In this document: piece after piece, positions 1 through 8,043 of the stretch
Numbering within the stretch: the stretch's first letter is position 1
How the letters are laid out: each line of letters starts with the position of its first letter
Assembly (NCBI GenBank): GCA_043809805.1
Contig: JBDROR010000023.1
Coordinates: forward strand, 1 to 21,364
DNA: 21,364 nucleotides
Direction of reading: 5' to 3'
DNA from: JAQUKH01 sp043809805
GTDB taxonomy: Bacteria > JACRDZ01 > JAQUKH01
Notes under the pieces: model-generated
What the model saw: the letters and a program-made list of their open reading frames with translations, nothing else
Told to the model about the DNA's origin: nothing
Database searches by the model: none
Position numbers and translations under genes: made by a program

Positions 1-1491
1 TTTAAATTTTCTAAAATACTTCATTGATTTATTGCCTAAGTCGTCCTGAAGTTCAACAGAAACTTTCCATACTCCTTCCGCCCTTTGTCCTAAATATTCG
101 TACGGCCTTATTCTCAATACATATTTTTTTGTAGTGTAATCATACGGCATAGTTAATTTATATGACTCCCCCCTGGGATTATACAAAGTCAACATGGTGG
201 TTTTCTCCATCTCAGAAAACCCATCTTCAGCTTCAATCAGTATTTCAACTGATTCTTCCAGCTTAACAGGATCTGGCGTAATATTAAAACTTAATAATTT
301 TGGAGGACGCGTATCAAGGTGAACTATTTTAGTCTCTTTTCCTTCATTTCCAGATACATCCACTGCGCGAAACTCCAGCACATTTTCCCCTTCATTAAGC
401 ATATAGTTGGTATTAACAATCCCGGCAATTAAACGAACTTCTCGTCCATTAACAAAAAATTTAAGGTTTTCTTTTGAAGTATCCAATTTATAAAGAGTCT
501 GAATACTTCTTTCCCCATCTTTATTTACAGCTGTAAAACTAAAATTAACTGTTCCTCCAACTGACTTATCAGTCACCAAGCCAACTATTCTCAAATTCCG
601 ATCATTTGTAGCCTTTTTCCCAAATCCGGAAGTTGTAATTTTAATCATAGGAGGAGAAGTATCTTCCCCAAAATTTATTGTAAAAGCAAAATTACCATTT
701 TCATCTGATTGGGTTGTAAGAGACTGCCCTATAGAGGAAACCATATAAATCATGTTGCCCGGGTCAGCCTGTCCTCTTATACTTGCCGAATTTTTATCTT
801 TTTCAACTGAAATAATTCTTGGAGGGCTAATTCCTCCTTTTTTAATCAATTCATCCTTAGCCTTTTCCAAATTTTCAAAATGTTCTAAATCTGAACCCGA
901 AAGAACCCCGCTTCCTGTAAAAGTTCCATCGGTCCCAAGTGAAAAATACTTATTTTCTTCAATTACCTGCTCCCCTCCTGTTTTTATTGAGCGGATATAA
1001 CCCAAACCGCTTTTCATTCCAACCCATGTTTCTCCATTGGGCTTTACACGAATAAATACTGTTGTCCCGCGGAAACCTACCAACGCCACTGGTGTTTCTA
1101 TTTCAAATGTATCGCCCTTTTTTAATTTTCCAATTTTTCCAACCAGATCCCCTACAAATAATTTAAAAGAATAATTCTTCGTATTAGAATTATTATCAAT
1201 AAATAACTTCTGTATATCAAAAATAGTATTTTCTCCAATATCAAAAATACTATTATCCGGAAGTTTTAATTCAACTTTAGACTGAAGTCTTGTCCGGACA
1301 CGGTCTTTCGGATAAAGCATCATATAAAGTTTTACATTTTCCCATTTTTCTTTTTGCGCCCTTTTTGCCTCTACCTTACCCTCATAATAAATTAGCTGTG
1401 CTTCTTCCTTGGCTTCTTTTGCGGCAAAAATATATGTCTGAGGAATAACTATTAATCCCAAAAATAAAATAAAATATTTAAAACTTTTCAC
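1..1491 (-). CDS. FecR-domain exported protein with Ig-like repeats (3' end outside window)
   Basis: I translated this frame by hand: it is open for 497 codons from a GTG at 1491 to the window edge, so the C-terminus is missing. AAGGGG lies about 8 nt upstream of the GTG. Residues 1-24 look like a signal peptide (MKSFKYFILFLGLIVIP...). Residues 30-55 are charged and helical. Residues about 55-165 match a FecR domain: 'PKDRVRTRLQSKVELKLPDNS' marks its start and 'ETPVALVGFRGTTVFIRV' is the hallmark 'TP.a..G.RGT.F' core. After residue 200 the protein is beta-rich, with patterns like 'DTRPPKLLSF' and 'AVDVSGNEGKET' that resemble bacterial Ig-like modules. FecR domains without TonB receptors are widespread in diderm candidate phyla and probably act in envelope scaffolding or sensing; ligand and role here are unknown. 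It lies downstream of a beta-barrel gene and a CHASE2 cyclase on the same strand, separated from the barrel gene by a palindromic repeat. Confidence 0.5.
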   Translation of the reverse strand, partial: MKSFKYFILFLGLIVIPQTYIFAAKEAKEEAQLIYYEGKVEAKRAQKEKWENVKLYMMLYPKDRVRTRLQSKVELKLPDNSIFDIGENTIFDIQKLFIDNNSNTKNYSFKLFVGDLVGKIGKLKKGDTFEIETPVALVGFRGTTVFIRVKPNGETWVGMKSGLGYIRSIKTGGEQVIEENKYFSLGTDGTFTGSGVLSGSDLEHFENLEKAKDELIKKGGISPPRIISVEKDKNSASIRGQADPGNMIYMVSSIGQSLTTQSDENGNFAFTINFGEDTSPPMIKITTSGFGKKATNDRNLRIVGLVTDKSVGGTVNFSFTAVNKDGERSIQTLYKLDTSKENLKFFVNGREVRLIAGIVNTNYMLNEGENVLEFRAVDVSGNEGKETKIVHLDTRPPKLLSFNITPDPVKLEESVEILIEAEDGFSEMEKTTMLTLYNPRGESYKLTMPYDYTTKKYVLRIRPYEYLGQRAEGVWKVSVELQDDLGNKSMKYFRKFK

Positions 1492-1516
1492 CTGAGAGTC
1501 CCCTTAAGTTCACTAC

Positions 1517-1586
1517 GTCATTCCCGCGAAGGCGGGAATCCAGCTTTCTTTTTTCTGGATTCCCGATAAAAACATTCGGGAATGAC
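1517..1586. repeat. Palindromic repeat, family A (GTCATTCCCG...CGGGAATGAC)
   Basis: The element starts GTCATTCCCGCG and ends CGGGAATGAC, so the outer arms are inverted. Internal inner arms (GGCGGGAATCCAG and CTGGATTCCCG) form a second hairpin. It lies between the beta-barrel gene and the FecR gene. Related copies occur at 9227-9345 and 12773-12845. It carries no coding sequence and could fold into a hairpin in the transcript between the two genes, acting as a weak terminator or mRNA stabiliser; that role is inference. Confidence 0.85.
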
Positions 1587-1613
1587 GGATGTCCGTTATT
1601 TGCATTCTCCTTA

Positions 1614-3338
1614 TTAAAATACCGCCGTAAGCTCCCCGCCAATTTTCTCTATTGAGTAATCTAAGCTATTATTTTCATCATTATTATTTAACATGCCGTA
1701 TTTTAAACTAAACGAAACGCTTCGAGACAAATAAAATTTTGACTCCAACTCGCGGTTAAATCTCTCCAAAATTTTACTGCCATTCTGGCTCGTCAAATCA
1801 TATTCCAAATATGGAACTAAAACCCACCTATTTTTCCAAAGCACAATCCTTGATTGAATATTTGTCAGATAATATACCTGCTTTTGATCAAAATTTTTAT
1901 ACTTATACAAATTATAATTAAAATATGGTATTAAACTAAATTTGTCTTTTCTAACATCCCAGTTCCATGAAACATATCCGGAATATCCAACATAATCATT
2001 GGTATTTTGCAAATTATCCTGATATTTTGAGTACTGGACATTATATGTTATCCATGTTTCTTCGCTGTAATCTTTACGAATAGTTATCCCGTATGTATCA
2101 TCTTTCGTATCCTTTTCATTAGGCCGGCTGCCATTTTGAAGTGTGTTTTTATATTTAAACTCCCCGCTGCCGGATTTAGGATAACATTTAAGCATAAACT
2201 CCTGCTGTTTGGTAACGATAGTTGTGTCGTTGTCTAACTTATTCACATTATTATTATATTTCTCATAATTTCCCACAAATGAATATTTTTTTGATAAAAT
2301 AAACTCGTTCTCAAAGTCATAACCTTTTTTATCCGTCTCCAAATAAGGATTCCCTTCACTATGATAGTTTGGATCAACTTTTTGATAAACCAGCTTTGAT
2401 TGCCAGAATTTGCTTAAAAAGTTTAATTTGATATTTGATACTTGGTCAGTAAATGTAGTATCCTGATCACCTTTTCGATAATTACTTTCCCCATATTCGC
2501 TGTCTATCTTAAACCTATCGCTTAGTAAGCGAAAATGGGCATCTATCCCTATTACTTTATTTTTTAACACCGGATACAAACTGGACGTAGAATCAATTGC
2601 CTGCGGATTTGGGATTGAAGAAATATCATCTTTTGCAACAATAAAATTTGCTCCTGCATTAAAATAGCGGCTAAATTTATTTTCAATCCTTCCAGCCAGC
2701 ATATACTGGCGGAAATCTCCTTCCTTAACATCTAAAATATTATTGCCATTCCCATCTTCTCCCTGATCAATTATTGAATTCCCATTTACATCCTCTTTAA
2801 TGGGTTCTATTGCTTGCTGTGACTGGGCAACAAAGGCTTGAACTATCAGCCGCTCATTATAAATCTTTTTAAAGCCCAAACCGCGGACGGTTAGGCCTTC
2901 CAGCGTAATACCTGAATAATTTGGATAAAAATCCCCGATATTGACAGTTACATTGTTTTTCGCCGCCTCTAAACGAAATGTTTCGGCAATTAACCTGTTT
3001 CTCCATGGACTAAAAGACAAATCTGCCAAATTTGAGACATCCCATCCTGAATTTGTGCCCATTAACAAATAACTTAATTTATGATTCAAGCCGGCATAAT
3101 CCGTCCCTACTTCTTTAAGATTATCATTCATTTTAATATTTGTTAATGAATATGTAAAATTTCCCGCAAGATTATATTCCCCTAATTCATACCAATCAGC
3201 AAGGGCGGGTTTTAAACCTGCTTCTACTACTATAGCAGATGTTGTATCCATTACAATAGTTGTATCATTTTGAGCATTAACACAATTAACAATTAAAATA
3301 CAGCTAAATACAAATACGGACACTAAAACTTTTCTCAT
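1614..3338 (-). CDS. Probable outer-membrane beta-barrel protein with Asp/Asn-rich Ca-binding-like loop
   Basis: The reading frame stays open to 3578, but the upstream part runs through a palindromic repeat and into the cyclase gene. The ATG at 3338 has GGAG about 9 nt upstream and starts a clear signal peptide (MRKVLVSVFVFSCILIVNCVNAQ), giving 574 residues. The mature part is rich in alternating aromatic and polar residues (for example 'WITYNVQYSKYQDN', 'FSLIPYFNYNLYKYKNF') and ends '...GGELTAVF'. A terminal Phe preceded by alternating hydrophobic residues is typical of outer-membrane barrels. Residues 183-207 contain two DxNxNxxxDxxE-type loops (DVNGNSIIDQGED, DGNGNNILDVKEGD) like calcium-binding dockerin or EF-hand loops. 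No specific transport family is recognised. The gene lies between the CHASE2 cyclase and the FecR gene, so a joint envelope role is plausible. Confidence 0.75.
   Translation of the reverse strand: MRKVLVSVFVFSCILIVNCVNAQNDTTIVMDTTSAIVVEAGLKPALADWYELGEYNLAGNFTYSLTNIKMNDNLKEVGTDYAGLNHKLSYLLMGTNSGWDVSNLADLSFSPWRNRLIAETFRLEAAKNNVTVNIGDFYPNYSGITLEGLTVRGLGFKKIYNERLIVQAFVAQSQQAIEPIKEDVNGNSIIDQGEDGNGNNILDVKEGDFRQYMLAGRIENKFSRYFNAGANFIVAKDDISSIPNPQAIDSTSSLYPVLKNKVIGIDAHFRLLSDRFKIDSEYGESNYRKGDQDTTFTDQVSNIKLNFLSKFWQSKLVYQKVDPNYHSEGNPYLETDKKGYDFENEFILSKKYSFVGNYEKYNNNVNKLDNDTTIVTKQQEFMLKCYPKSGSGEFKYKNTLQNGSRPNEKDTKDDTYGITIRKDYSEETWITYNVQYSKYQDNLQNTNDYVGYSGYVSWNWDVRKDKFSLIPYFNYNLYKYKNFDQKQVYYLTNIQSRIVLWKNRWVLVPYLEYDLTSQNGSKILERFNRELESKFYLSRSVSFSLKYGMLNNNDENNSLDYSIEKIGGELTAVF
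3203..3224. repeat. Short palindrome inside the beta-barrel gene (encodes EAGLKPAL)
   Basis: The plus strand reads gcgggttttaaacctgc at 3205-3221, which is nearly self-complementary (one G-T pair). On the coding strand it is translated within 'VVEAGLKPALADW' of the mature N-terminus. 'AGLKPA' peptides are a recurring product of interspersed palindromes in other genomes (from memory), so this may be an old repeat absorbed into the protein. The call rests on one short palindrome and is weak. Confidence 0.3.
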
Positions 3339-3392
3339 TCGAAAATCTCCGTAACTTGTCGGATAACACTTGGCATTTCGACCGCATCTATT

Positions 3393-3486
3393 TGTCATTT
3401 CGACCGAAGGGAGAAATCTTTCTTCCATAGGGCGGCCACATAGGGCCGCCCCTACAATAGATTCCTCTCTCCCGTTCGGAATGACA
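3393..3486. repeat. Palindromic repeat, family B, with a nested palindrome
   Basis: The outer arms are TGTCATTTCGACCGAAGG at the left and CGTTCGGAATGACA at the right, with AGAAATCT and AGATTCCT as inner borders. Nested in the middle (about 3430-3452) is a different GC-rich hairpin, GGGCGGCC acata GGGCCGCCC. A partial left-arm copy (catttcgaccgcatc) lies just outside at 3374-3388. The element sits between the cyclase stop and the barrel gene's ATG. Other family B copies are at 15873-15946 and, as fragments, at 6793-6810 and 17580-17594. Confidence 0.8.
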
Positions 3487-3513
3487 AATCGCTCCATTCT
3501 GTCCTGACAACAT

Positions 3514-5376
3514 TCAAGACTCAACTTGTAAAAGTTCATAAATCTTCGTCTCAGCCTTTCTTCCTTTGACTGTAACACATCCTAAATCTTTTGCAATAAA
3601 TTTATCTTTAACTTTCTGATAAGTTGTCTCGCTAATAATAATATTTGTTTTATAATCTTTATTCAAAGACTCAATCCTCGATCCAAGATTAACATTATCT
3701 CCAATGACCGTATAGTCCATTTTAGTATCCGACCCCATATTCCCTAAAATCATATTTCCTGTATTAATTCCAATCCCAATTTTAAAATTGGAAAATTTAT
3801 TAACCTCTTCAATCATTTCCAACGCGCACAAACATGCCCGTTCCGCATGGTTTTCCTGAATAATAGGCGCTCCAAAAATTACCATAATCGCATCGCCAAT
3901 AAATTTATCCAGCATCCCATCATATTTAAAAACGATCTTTGCCATTCTGCTGAAATACTCATTTAAGACCGCCACATTTTCTTTTGGCGAAAGATTTTCA
4001 GAGAATGTGGTAAATCCGCGAATATCCGAAAATAAAACAGTAAGTTCTTTTTCTTCTCCATAAAGACTAATCTTTTCCGGATCCTGTAATAATTCTTTTA
4101 GCACCGCCGGAGACACATATCTTTGGAACGCGCCCTGAATAAATTTTTTCTGTTTTCGTTCAGTTAAAAAATTATATCCCAAATTTCCCGTAAAACTTGC
4201 AAAAATAACCAATGTCGGCTTAATTAATGGCAGCCAAACGCTATTTTTCTGAAAAAGAACCAACGCGGCGGTAAAATAAAAAATCCACAGAAATACTGTT
4301 GCAATTATTGAAACACTCAGTGAAACGAAATTAGATAAAATAAAACAAATTAAACTTAAAATTAATAGAATAAATATAACCTGCGCTGAGGATAATTCTA
4401 TCACAAAATTTTTGTTCACAATAGTAAAAAATGTATTGGCATTTACTTCGATTCCAGGTGAAATTTCTTTAACCGGAGTTGACCTTAAATCATAAGCGCC
4501 TGCGGCTGTTGCGGCAATAAATACAATCTTATCCTGAAAAAACTCTTTTGGAACGATTTGATCAATAATCTTCCAAAAAGGTATATACCTAAAAACATAA
4601 TAACCGGCATAATTTACCAACATTTGATTATCTTTGCCGACAGGAATTTGGACATCATTAAAATAAAAATATTTACCTTTTTCAAGGCGGATTTTCTCCT
4701 TTGGAATCCCCAGATAATCTATTGCCATTTTGACCGCGAACTGCGGATATGCCTTGTCTCCATGCTTTATAAAAAGCGGTATACGGCGGACTATTCCATC
4801 TCTGTCCTGTTTCAAATTTATAAATCCAACACCTTTGGAATTTCGCGCAATCCCTTGTATGGGCGGGAAGATATATTGTTCCCAATAAACAGCAGTGTCT
4901 AATTCATTGCCGAATGGATAACTAAACGAGCGGATTGTTTCATCATCAGTTCCCGGTTTTGAAGAAAAATAGTAGCTTGAATAAACCCGATTGGATTTCT
5001 TAATCGATTCAATAAGAATATTATCTTCCTCGGTATATCGTGAATTCTCGGTAAAACCGACATCAAAACCGATCTGTTTTGCGCCGCCTTCACTTAAATA
5101 ATCAACAACCTTCGCGTAATAACTTCTCGGCCATTCGCTGATTCTTCCCAATTTTGAAGCCGATTCGTCATCAATTTCAATAATAACAATATTTTGAAAT
5201 TCTTCTTTATATTCTTTATTATAGTAATCTGTGCGGTAATTAAAGCGGGTATCCAGCGTTTTTCGTTCAAAATCTTCAAAAAAAGGCAATAATTCCGTGA
5301 AAATTAAAACAAATATTATTGAACATAGACTTATTGCTAAACCAATATAAATATTTCTTTTTTGGGACTTTTCCAT
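3514..5376 (-). CDS. CHASE2-domain class III adenylate/guanylate cyclase
   Basis: This 620-residue membrane protein probably makes cAMP in response to an extracytoplasmic signal. Residues 8-30 form a TM helix. Residues about 35-325 are a CHASE2 sensor ('VIIEIDDESASKLGRISEWPR', 'GGAKQIGFDVGF', 'DKIVFIAATAAGAYDLRSTP'). Three TM helices follow at about 330-410, then a class III cyclase domain at about 440-615. Catalytic elements are complete: metal Asp residues in 'LFSDIRGFT' and 'DKFIGDAIMVIFG', and the Asn/Arg pair in 'VIGDNVNLGSRIES'. The Lys of 'LDKFIGD' and the Asp of 'MDYTVIGD' fit adenine rather than guanine recognition. The ATG at 5376 is 3 bp from the upstream pseudouridine synthase stop and has no obvious Shine-Dalgarno, so coupled translation is likely. 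The barrel and FecR genes downstream could be signalling partners; that is inference. Confidence 0.93.
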   Translation of the reverse strand: MEKSQKRNIYIGLAISLCSIIFVLIFTELLPFFEDFERKTLDTRFNYRTDYYNKEYKEEFQNIVIIEIDDESASKLGRISEWPRSYYAKVVDYLSEGGAKQIGFDVGFTENSRYTEEDNILIESIKKSNRVYSSYYFSSKPGTDDETIRSFSYPFGNELDTAVYWEQYIFPPIQGIARNSKGVGFINLKQDRDGIVRRIPLFIKHGDKAYPQFAVKMAIDYLGIPKEKIRLEKGKYFYFNDVQIPVGKDNQMLVNYAGYYVFRYIPFWKIIDQIVPKEFFQDKIVFIAATAAGAYDLRSTPVKEISPGIEVNANTFFTIVNKNFVIELSSAQVIFILLILSLICFILSNFVSLSVSIIATVFLWIFYFTAALVLFQKNSVWLPLIKPTLVIFASFTGNLGYNFLTERKQKKFIQGAFQRYVSPAVLKELLQDPEKISLYGEEKELTVLFSDIRGFTTFSENLSPKENVAVLNEYFSRMAKIVFKYDGMLDKFIGDAIMVIFGAPIIQENHAERACLCALEMIEEVNKFSNFKIGIGINTGNMILGNMGSDTKMDYTVIGDNVNLGSRIESLNKDYKTNIIISETTYQKVKDKFIAKDLGCVTVKGRKAETKIYELLQVES

Positions 5377-5379
5377 AAT

Positions 5380-6096
5380 CTACGATTTCAACTTTTCAAT
5401 TTCTTCATTTGTCAAATACCTGAATTCCCCTTCTTTTAAATCTCCTAATTCAAGATACCCGAACTTTATTCTTTTAAGGTCTAGAAGAAAATATCCTAAT
5501 TTTTTTATCATATTTCTAATCTGACGCTTTTTTCCCTCACAAATTGTAAGTTTTATTTCAGAAACATCTTTGTCCTTTTTAATTACTTTTACCTTTGCCG
5601 GCGATGTTTTAATACCTTCAACAATTATTCCTTCTTTTAAACGCGAGAGATCGCTGTCAGCTATCCCTCCTTTTATTTTTAAATAATAAGTTTTTTCAAT
5701 TTCATATTTTGGATGCGTTAATTTAAAACATAATTCTCCGTCATTAGTAAAAAGCAATAGGCCGCGCGTATTCTTATCCAGCCTGCCGACGGGAAAAATC
5801 TTTTCTTGCACCCCCCCTAATAAATCAAAAACTGTCTTTTCAGCATGAACATCTTTAACCGTTGTAATATACCCTTTCGGTTTATTTAATAAAATATATA
5901 TTCCCCCGCTTTTCGGTAAAACGACTAATTTGTTTTTAAAAAACACTTTATCTTTTTCAGGGTCAATTTTTATCCCGGGGTTTGTTATCTTTTGTGCGTT
6001 CACTGAAATCTGCCCTAACCGCATTAATTCTTCAGCATAACGGCGCGAAGCAATACCGCATTGAGCGAGATATTTTTGTAACCTTATTTGCGACAT
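5380..6096 (-). CDS. rluB: RsuA/RluB-family rRNA pseudouridine synthase
   Basis: This 238-residue cytoplasmic enzyme isomerises a specific uridine in rRNA; RluB modifies 23S U2605 and RsuA 16S U516 in E. coli. Residues 1-60 are an S4 RNA-binding domain ('RLQKYLAQCGIASRRYAEELMRLG'). The catalytic motif is 'FPVGRLDKNTRGLLLFTNDGE', with the nucleophilic Asp in GRLD. 'EGKKRQIRNMIKKLGY' is the family's C-terminal signature. I chose ATG 6096 because the frame upstream begins with TTG at 6120 inside the preceding gene, while MSQIRLQKYL matches the usual start of S4 domains. It lies 4 bp after the LysM gene stop and has no visible Shine-Dalgarno, so it is probably translationally coupled. RluB is more likely than RsuA or RluF, but the symbol is a best guess. 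Confidence 0.9.
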   Translation of the reverse strand: MSQIRLQKYLAQCGIASRRYAEELMRLGQISVNAQKITNPGIKIDPEKDKVFFKNKLVVLPKSGGIYILLNKPKGYITTVKDVHAEKTVFDLLGGVQEKIFPVGRLDKNTRGLLLFTNDGELCFKLTHPKYEIEKTYYLKIKGGIADSDLSRLKEGIIVEGIKTSPAKVKVIKKDKDVSEIKLTICEGKKRQIRNMIKKLGYFLLDLKRIKFGYLELGDLKEGEFRYLTNEEIEKLKS

Positions 6097-6100
6097 TTTG

Positions 6101-6694
6101 TTATTTAACAACAATTTCAATTAAAATATAATTTTTTTCTTTAAGAAGATTTTTAAGATTGGTTGAAGTTTCTTCGGAAGGCGATGTAATATAATTAATT
6201 AAATATTCCTGCTTATTTTCAGCAGTTATGTTCCGAGGGATTAACAAACGGTCCGCTTTTATTTTCAATTCATATCTGTCAAAAACCATCGCCAGCAAAG
6301 AATTTTTAACCAATTGGTAACCCTGTATATCCAAAAATAGTTTATCTGCTTCTTCAGGAGTTTTATTCTTAGCCTCATTTAGAACATTTTGCAATGACTT
6401 ATTATCAACAGTATCTGCAGGAACAACAGGAGCAGTTTCGCCAAATTCAGAATTCTCAGGAATCAATATCCCCCCCCCGATCGATAGGATATCAGGATTT
6501 TTTATTGAAGGATTCATTTTTAAACATAAATCAATAATTTCTGTCAATTTTTGGGGATTAGTTAAATTATATTTATCCGACAAAATAGACCACAATGAAT
6601 CACCATCTTTTATTACATATTCAAACCCGCCATTGCAGTAAGAATAACTGCTAAACCCTAAAAATATCAAAATAATTATAAAATATTTTCTCAC
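6101..6694 (-). CDS. Exported single-LysM protein
   Basis: The protein has a signal peptide (read from GTG: M-RKYFIIILIFLGFSSYSYC) followed by one LysM domain, 'FEYVIKDGDSLWSILSDKYNL...MNPSIKNPDILSIGGGILIP', a peptidoglycan-binding module. A linker and a roughly 90-residue C-terminal region with no recognised domain follow. I chose GTG at 6694: GGGGG lies about 9 nt upstream, and the signal peptide then begins with a normal basic n-region. The alternative ATG at 6712 is the ATGAC of a GGGAATGAC repeat end, in the same arrangement as upstream of amrB, so it is less likely. The gene abuts rluB (4-bp gap). An envelope-structural or anchoring role is inferred only from LysM and export. Confidence 0.8.
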   Translation of the reverse strand: MRKYFIIILIFLGFSSYSYCNGGFEYVIKDGDSLWSILSDKYNLTNPQKLTEIIDLCLKMNPSIKNPDILSIGGGILIPENSEFGETAPVVPADTVDNKSLQNVLNEAKNKTPEEADKLFLDIQGYQLVKNSLLAMVFDRYELKIKADRLLIPRNITAENKQEYLINYITSPSEETSTNLKNLLKEKNYILIEIVVK

Positions 6695-6774
6695 TAAAAA
6701 CGCCCCCGTCATTCCCTCGCCTCTACTCTCCACTTTTTACTTAGTTATCGGCTAATTTCTAAAACTTTTTAACA

Positions 6775-7320
6775 TTACTTTTCGCGCATAATTGTCATTT
6801 CGACCGACTTGTTATGATATACAGACCTCGCTTTTTCGAAAAAAGAAAGACTGATCTGTGATTTATAATCAGAATATGTCCATGGCCACGCCCTGAAACC
6901 CTTATCCTGATAAAAAAGAGTAGCTTCGGCGTAAATACCTTTTCCAACATATATCCTGTGAGTGAAATTTTTGGTACTGGCTAAAACCAATTTTGCCAAA
7001 TCCACATAACCGGGATCAATATTAATTTGCCGATTATTATCCTTTAAATACTGGGATTCAATCTGATTTGTGAAAATTTTAATATCCGAAAGCGATTCCG
7101 GTCTAATTAATTTTTCAAATGAAATAAATTCCTTTTTTAAATCCCGCCCCATTTCTTTCTCATAATAATTTGTGTGTGTAAAATCAAATATTTCACTTCG
7201 TAAATCAATATTCCCAAATTTCTCAGTAAGTTTTTCCTCAACAACATTAAAAAGGCTTACGTTACTTGTATAAATAGCCGTAATCAGCTTAACTAAAGGA
7301 TGGACACATTCTTTCCCCAT
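6775..7320 (-). CDS. DUF4416 family protein
   Basis: This 181-residue cytoplasmic protein starts at ATG 7320 with AAGGGGAA upstream. It matches DUF4416 along its length; the hallmark is 'LAKLVLASTKNFTHRIYVGKGIYAEATLFYQDKGFRAWPWTYSDYKS', recognised in parts such as 'ASTKNFTHRIYVGKGIYAE' and 'WTYSDYKS'. No biochemical function of this family is known to me. The last residues, 'KSVEMTIMREK', are encoded by a fragment of palindromic repeat family B (tgtcatttcgaccgac on the plus strand), so the native C-terminus probably ended near 'FFEKARSVYHN' and the stop was moved by repeat DNA. It follows the QueG-like gene by 12 bp on the same strand. Confidence 0.88.
   Translation of the reverse strand: MGKECVHPLVKLITAIYTSNVSLFNVVEEKLTEKFGNIDLRSEIFDFTHTNYYEKEMGRDLKKEFISFEKLIRPESLSDIKIFTNQIESQYLKDNNRQINIDPGYVDLAKLVLASTKNFTHRIYVGKGIYAEATLFYQDKGFRAWPWTYSDYKSQISLSFFEKARSVYHNKSVEMTIMREK
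6793..6810. repeat. Repeat family B fragment at the DUF4416 3' end
   Basis: TGTCATTTCGACCGACTT matches the left arm of the family B elements (TGTCATTTCGACCGAAGG) but has no partner arm nearby. It lies inside the coding sequence and encodes the SVEMT tail of the DUF4416 protein. Confidence 0.55.
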
Positions 7321-7332
7321 GGAAAATTCCCC

Positions 7333-8043
7333 TTACTTGTGACTTGTAACGTGTAACTTGTGACTTTTTTGACCGCATACCTTCACACATATTCCGCATA
7401 TAAATTGCCCAACACCCGGGATTCTCGCAAATTCTTTTAATTTCTCCAAACATTTCTCACGTTTAAATTTAAGCGGATCTTTATCAATAGCGCCTATTGG
7501 ACAAACTGAAACACATTCATAACAATCATCACATCCGGTTTTTAAAGGCGAATCAATATCCAGAGGGTAATTTGTAAGTATTGTCGCATACCGCGCCTGT
7601 GAACCATAAATTGGATTTACTAAAAGATTATTTCTTCCACGCCAGCCTAGTCCTGCGTTAAACGCTACGGCACGATGTGATACTTGCGCTAGTTGCTTTT
7701 TCCAGTCAATAATCTGCGACGCGGGAATGGGTATAGCTTTAAACCCTTTTTTCTGAATAAAAAGGGAAATATCAAGTGAAATCCTGTCTAAAAGATTATT
7801 AACCTGACGATAATGATGAAAATAAATAGGCGTAGGAGAATTTTCTATTGTCTCTAAAACTCCGGACAGTAAACACGCTCCAATAGAAACCCCATAATTT
7901 AAGTCCTTCAATATATTTCTATTCTCAAATATAAATTCTTCTTTAAGTTTAGCTATATCGGCGACTCCAAACAGTACCGCCCCAATTTTTTCTGAATAGG
8001 CTTTTAGTAATTTATAATTACTTTTGTTATTCTCTTTTTTCAT
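7333..8043 (-). CDS. Short QueG-like protein with two [4Fe-4S] clusters
   Basis: The 236-residue protein resembles the core of epoxyqueuosine reductase QueG (usually about 350-390 residues) but lacks the C-terminal extension of that enzyme, and reductive dehalogenases share the same double-cluster fold. The motifs 'HRAVAFNAGLGWRGRNNLLVNPIYGSQARYATILTN' (in parts: 'AGLGWRGRNNLLVNP', 'GSQARYATILTN') are clear. Cys171/174/177/181 form CDDCYECVSVCP, and Cys198 with Cys216/219/223 form the second cluster. The ATG at 8043 was chosen because the upstream frame lies in the preceding gene. It overlaps that gene by 17 bp. The final 'GQKSHKLHVTSHK' is encoded by a small tandem repeat and replaces the usual Pro after the last Cys. 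The substrate is unknown; true QueG activity is uncertain. Confidence 0.82.
   Translation of the reverse strand: MKKENNKSNYKLLKAYSEKIGAVLFGVADIAKLKEEFIFENRNILKDLNYGVSIGACLLSGVLETIENSPTPIYFHHYRQVNNLLDRISLDISLFIQKKGFKAIPIPASQIIDWKKQLAQVSHRAVAFNAGLGWRGRNNLLVNPIYGSQARYATILTNYPLDIDSPLKTGCDDCYECVSVCPIGAIDKDPLKFKREKCLEKLKEFARIPGVGQFICGICVKVCGQKSHKLHVTSHK
7335..7364. repeat. Short direct repeat ACTTGTGAC x2 with GTAAC x2 between
   Basis: ACTTGTGAC occurs at 7335-7343 and again at 7356-7364, with GTAACGTGTAAC between them. It encodes the last residues (SHKLHVTSH) of the QueG-like protein. This type of 'gtcacaagttac' simple repeat differs from the longer palindromes in the window. Confidence 0.6.

Noticed and set aside
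752..1000. Plus-strand 82-residue frame
   Set aside because: It is antisense to the FecR gene, with no ribosome-binding site or recognisable domain. The same holds for plus-strand frames over the cyclase, the lipoprotein, aspS, YugP and murB genes.
1517..1586. CRISPR-like repeat units at 1517, 9227 and 12773
   Set aside because: Copies lie kilobases apart with different inner sequence, no regular spacers and no cas genes; they are dispersed palindromes.
3339..3578. 80-residue N-terminal extension of the beta-barrel reading frame
   Set aside because: It runs through the family B repeat and into the cyclase gene; ATG 3338 has a Shine-Dalgarno and begins a proper signal peptide.
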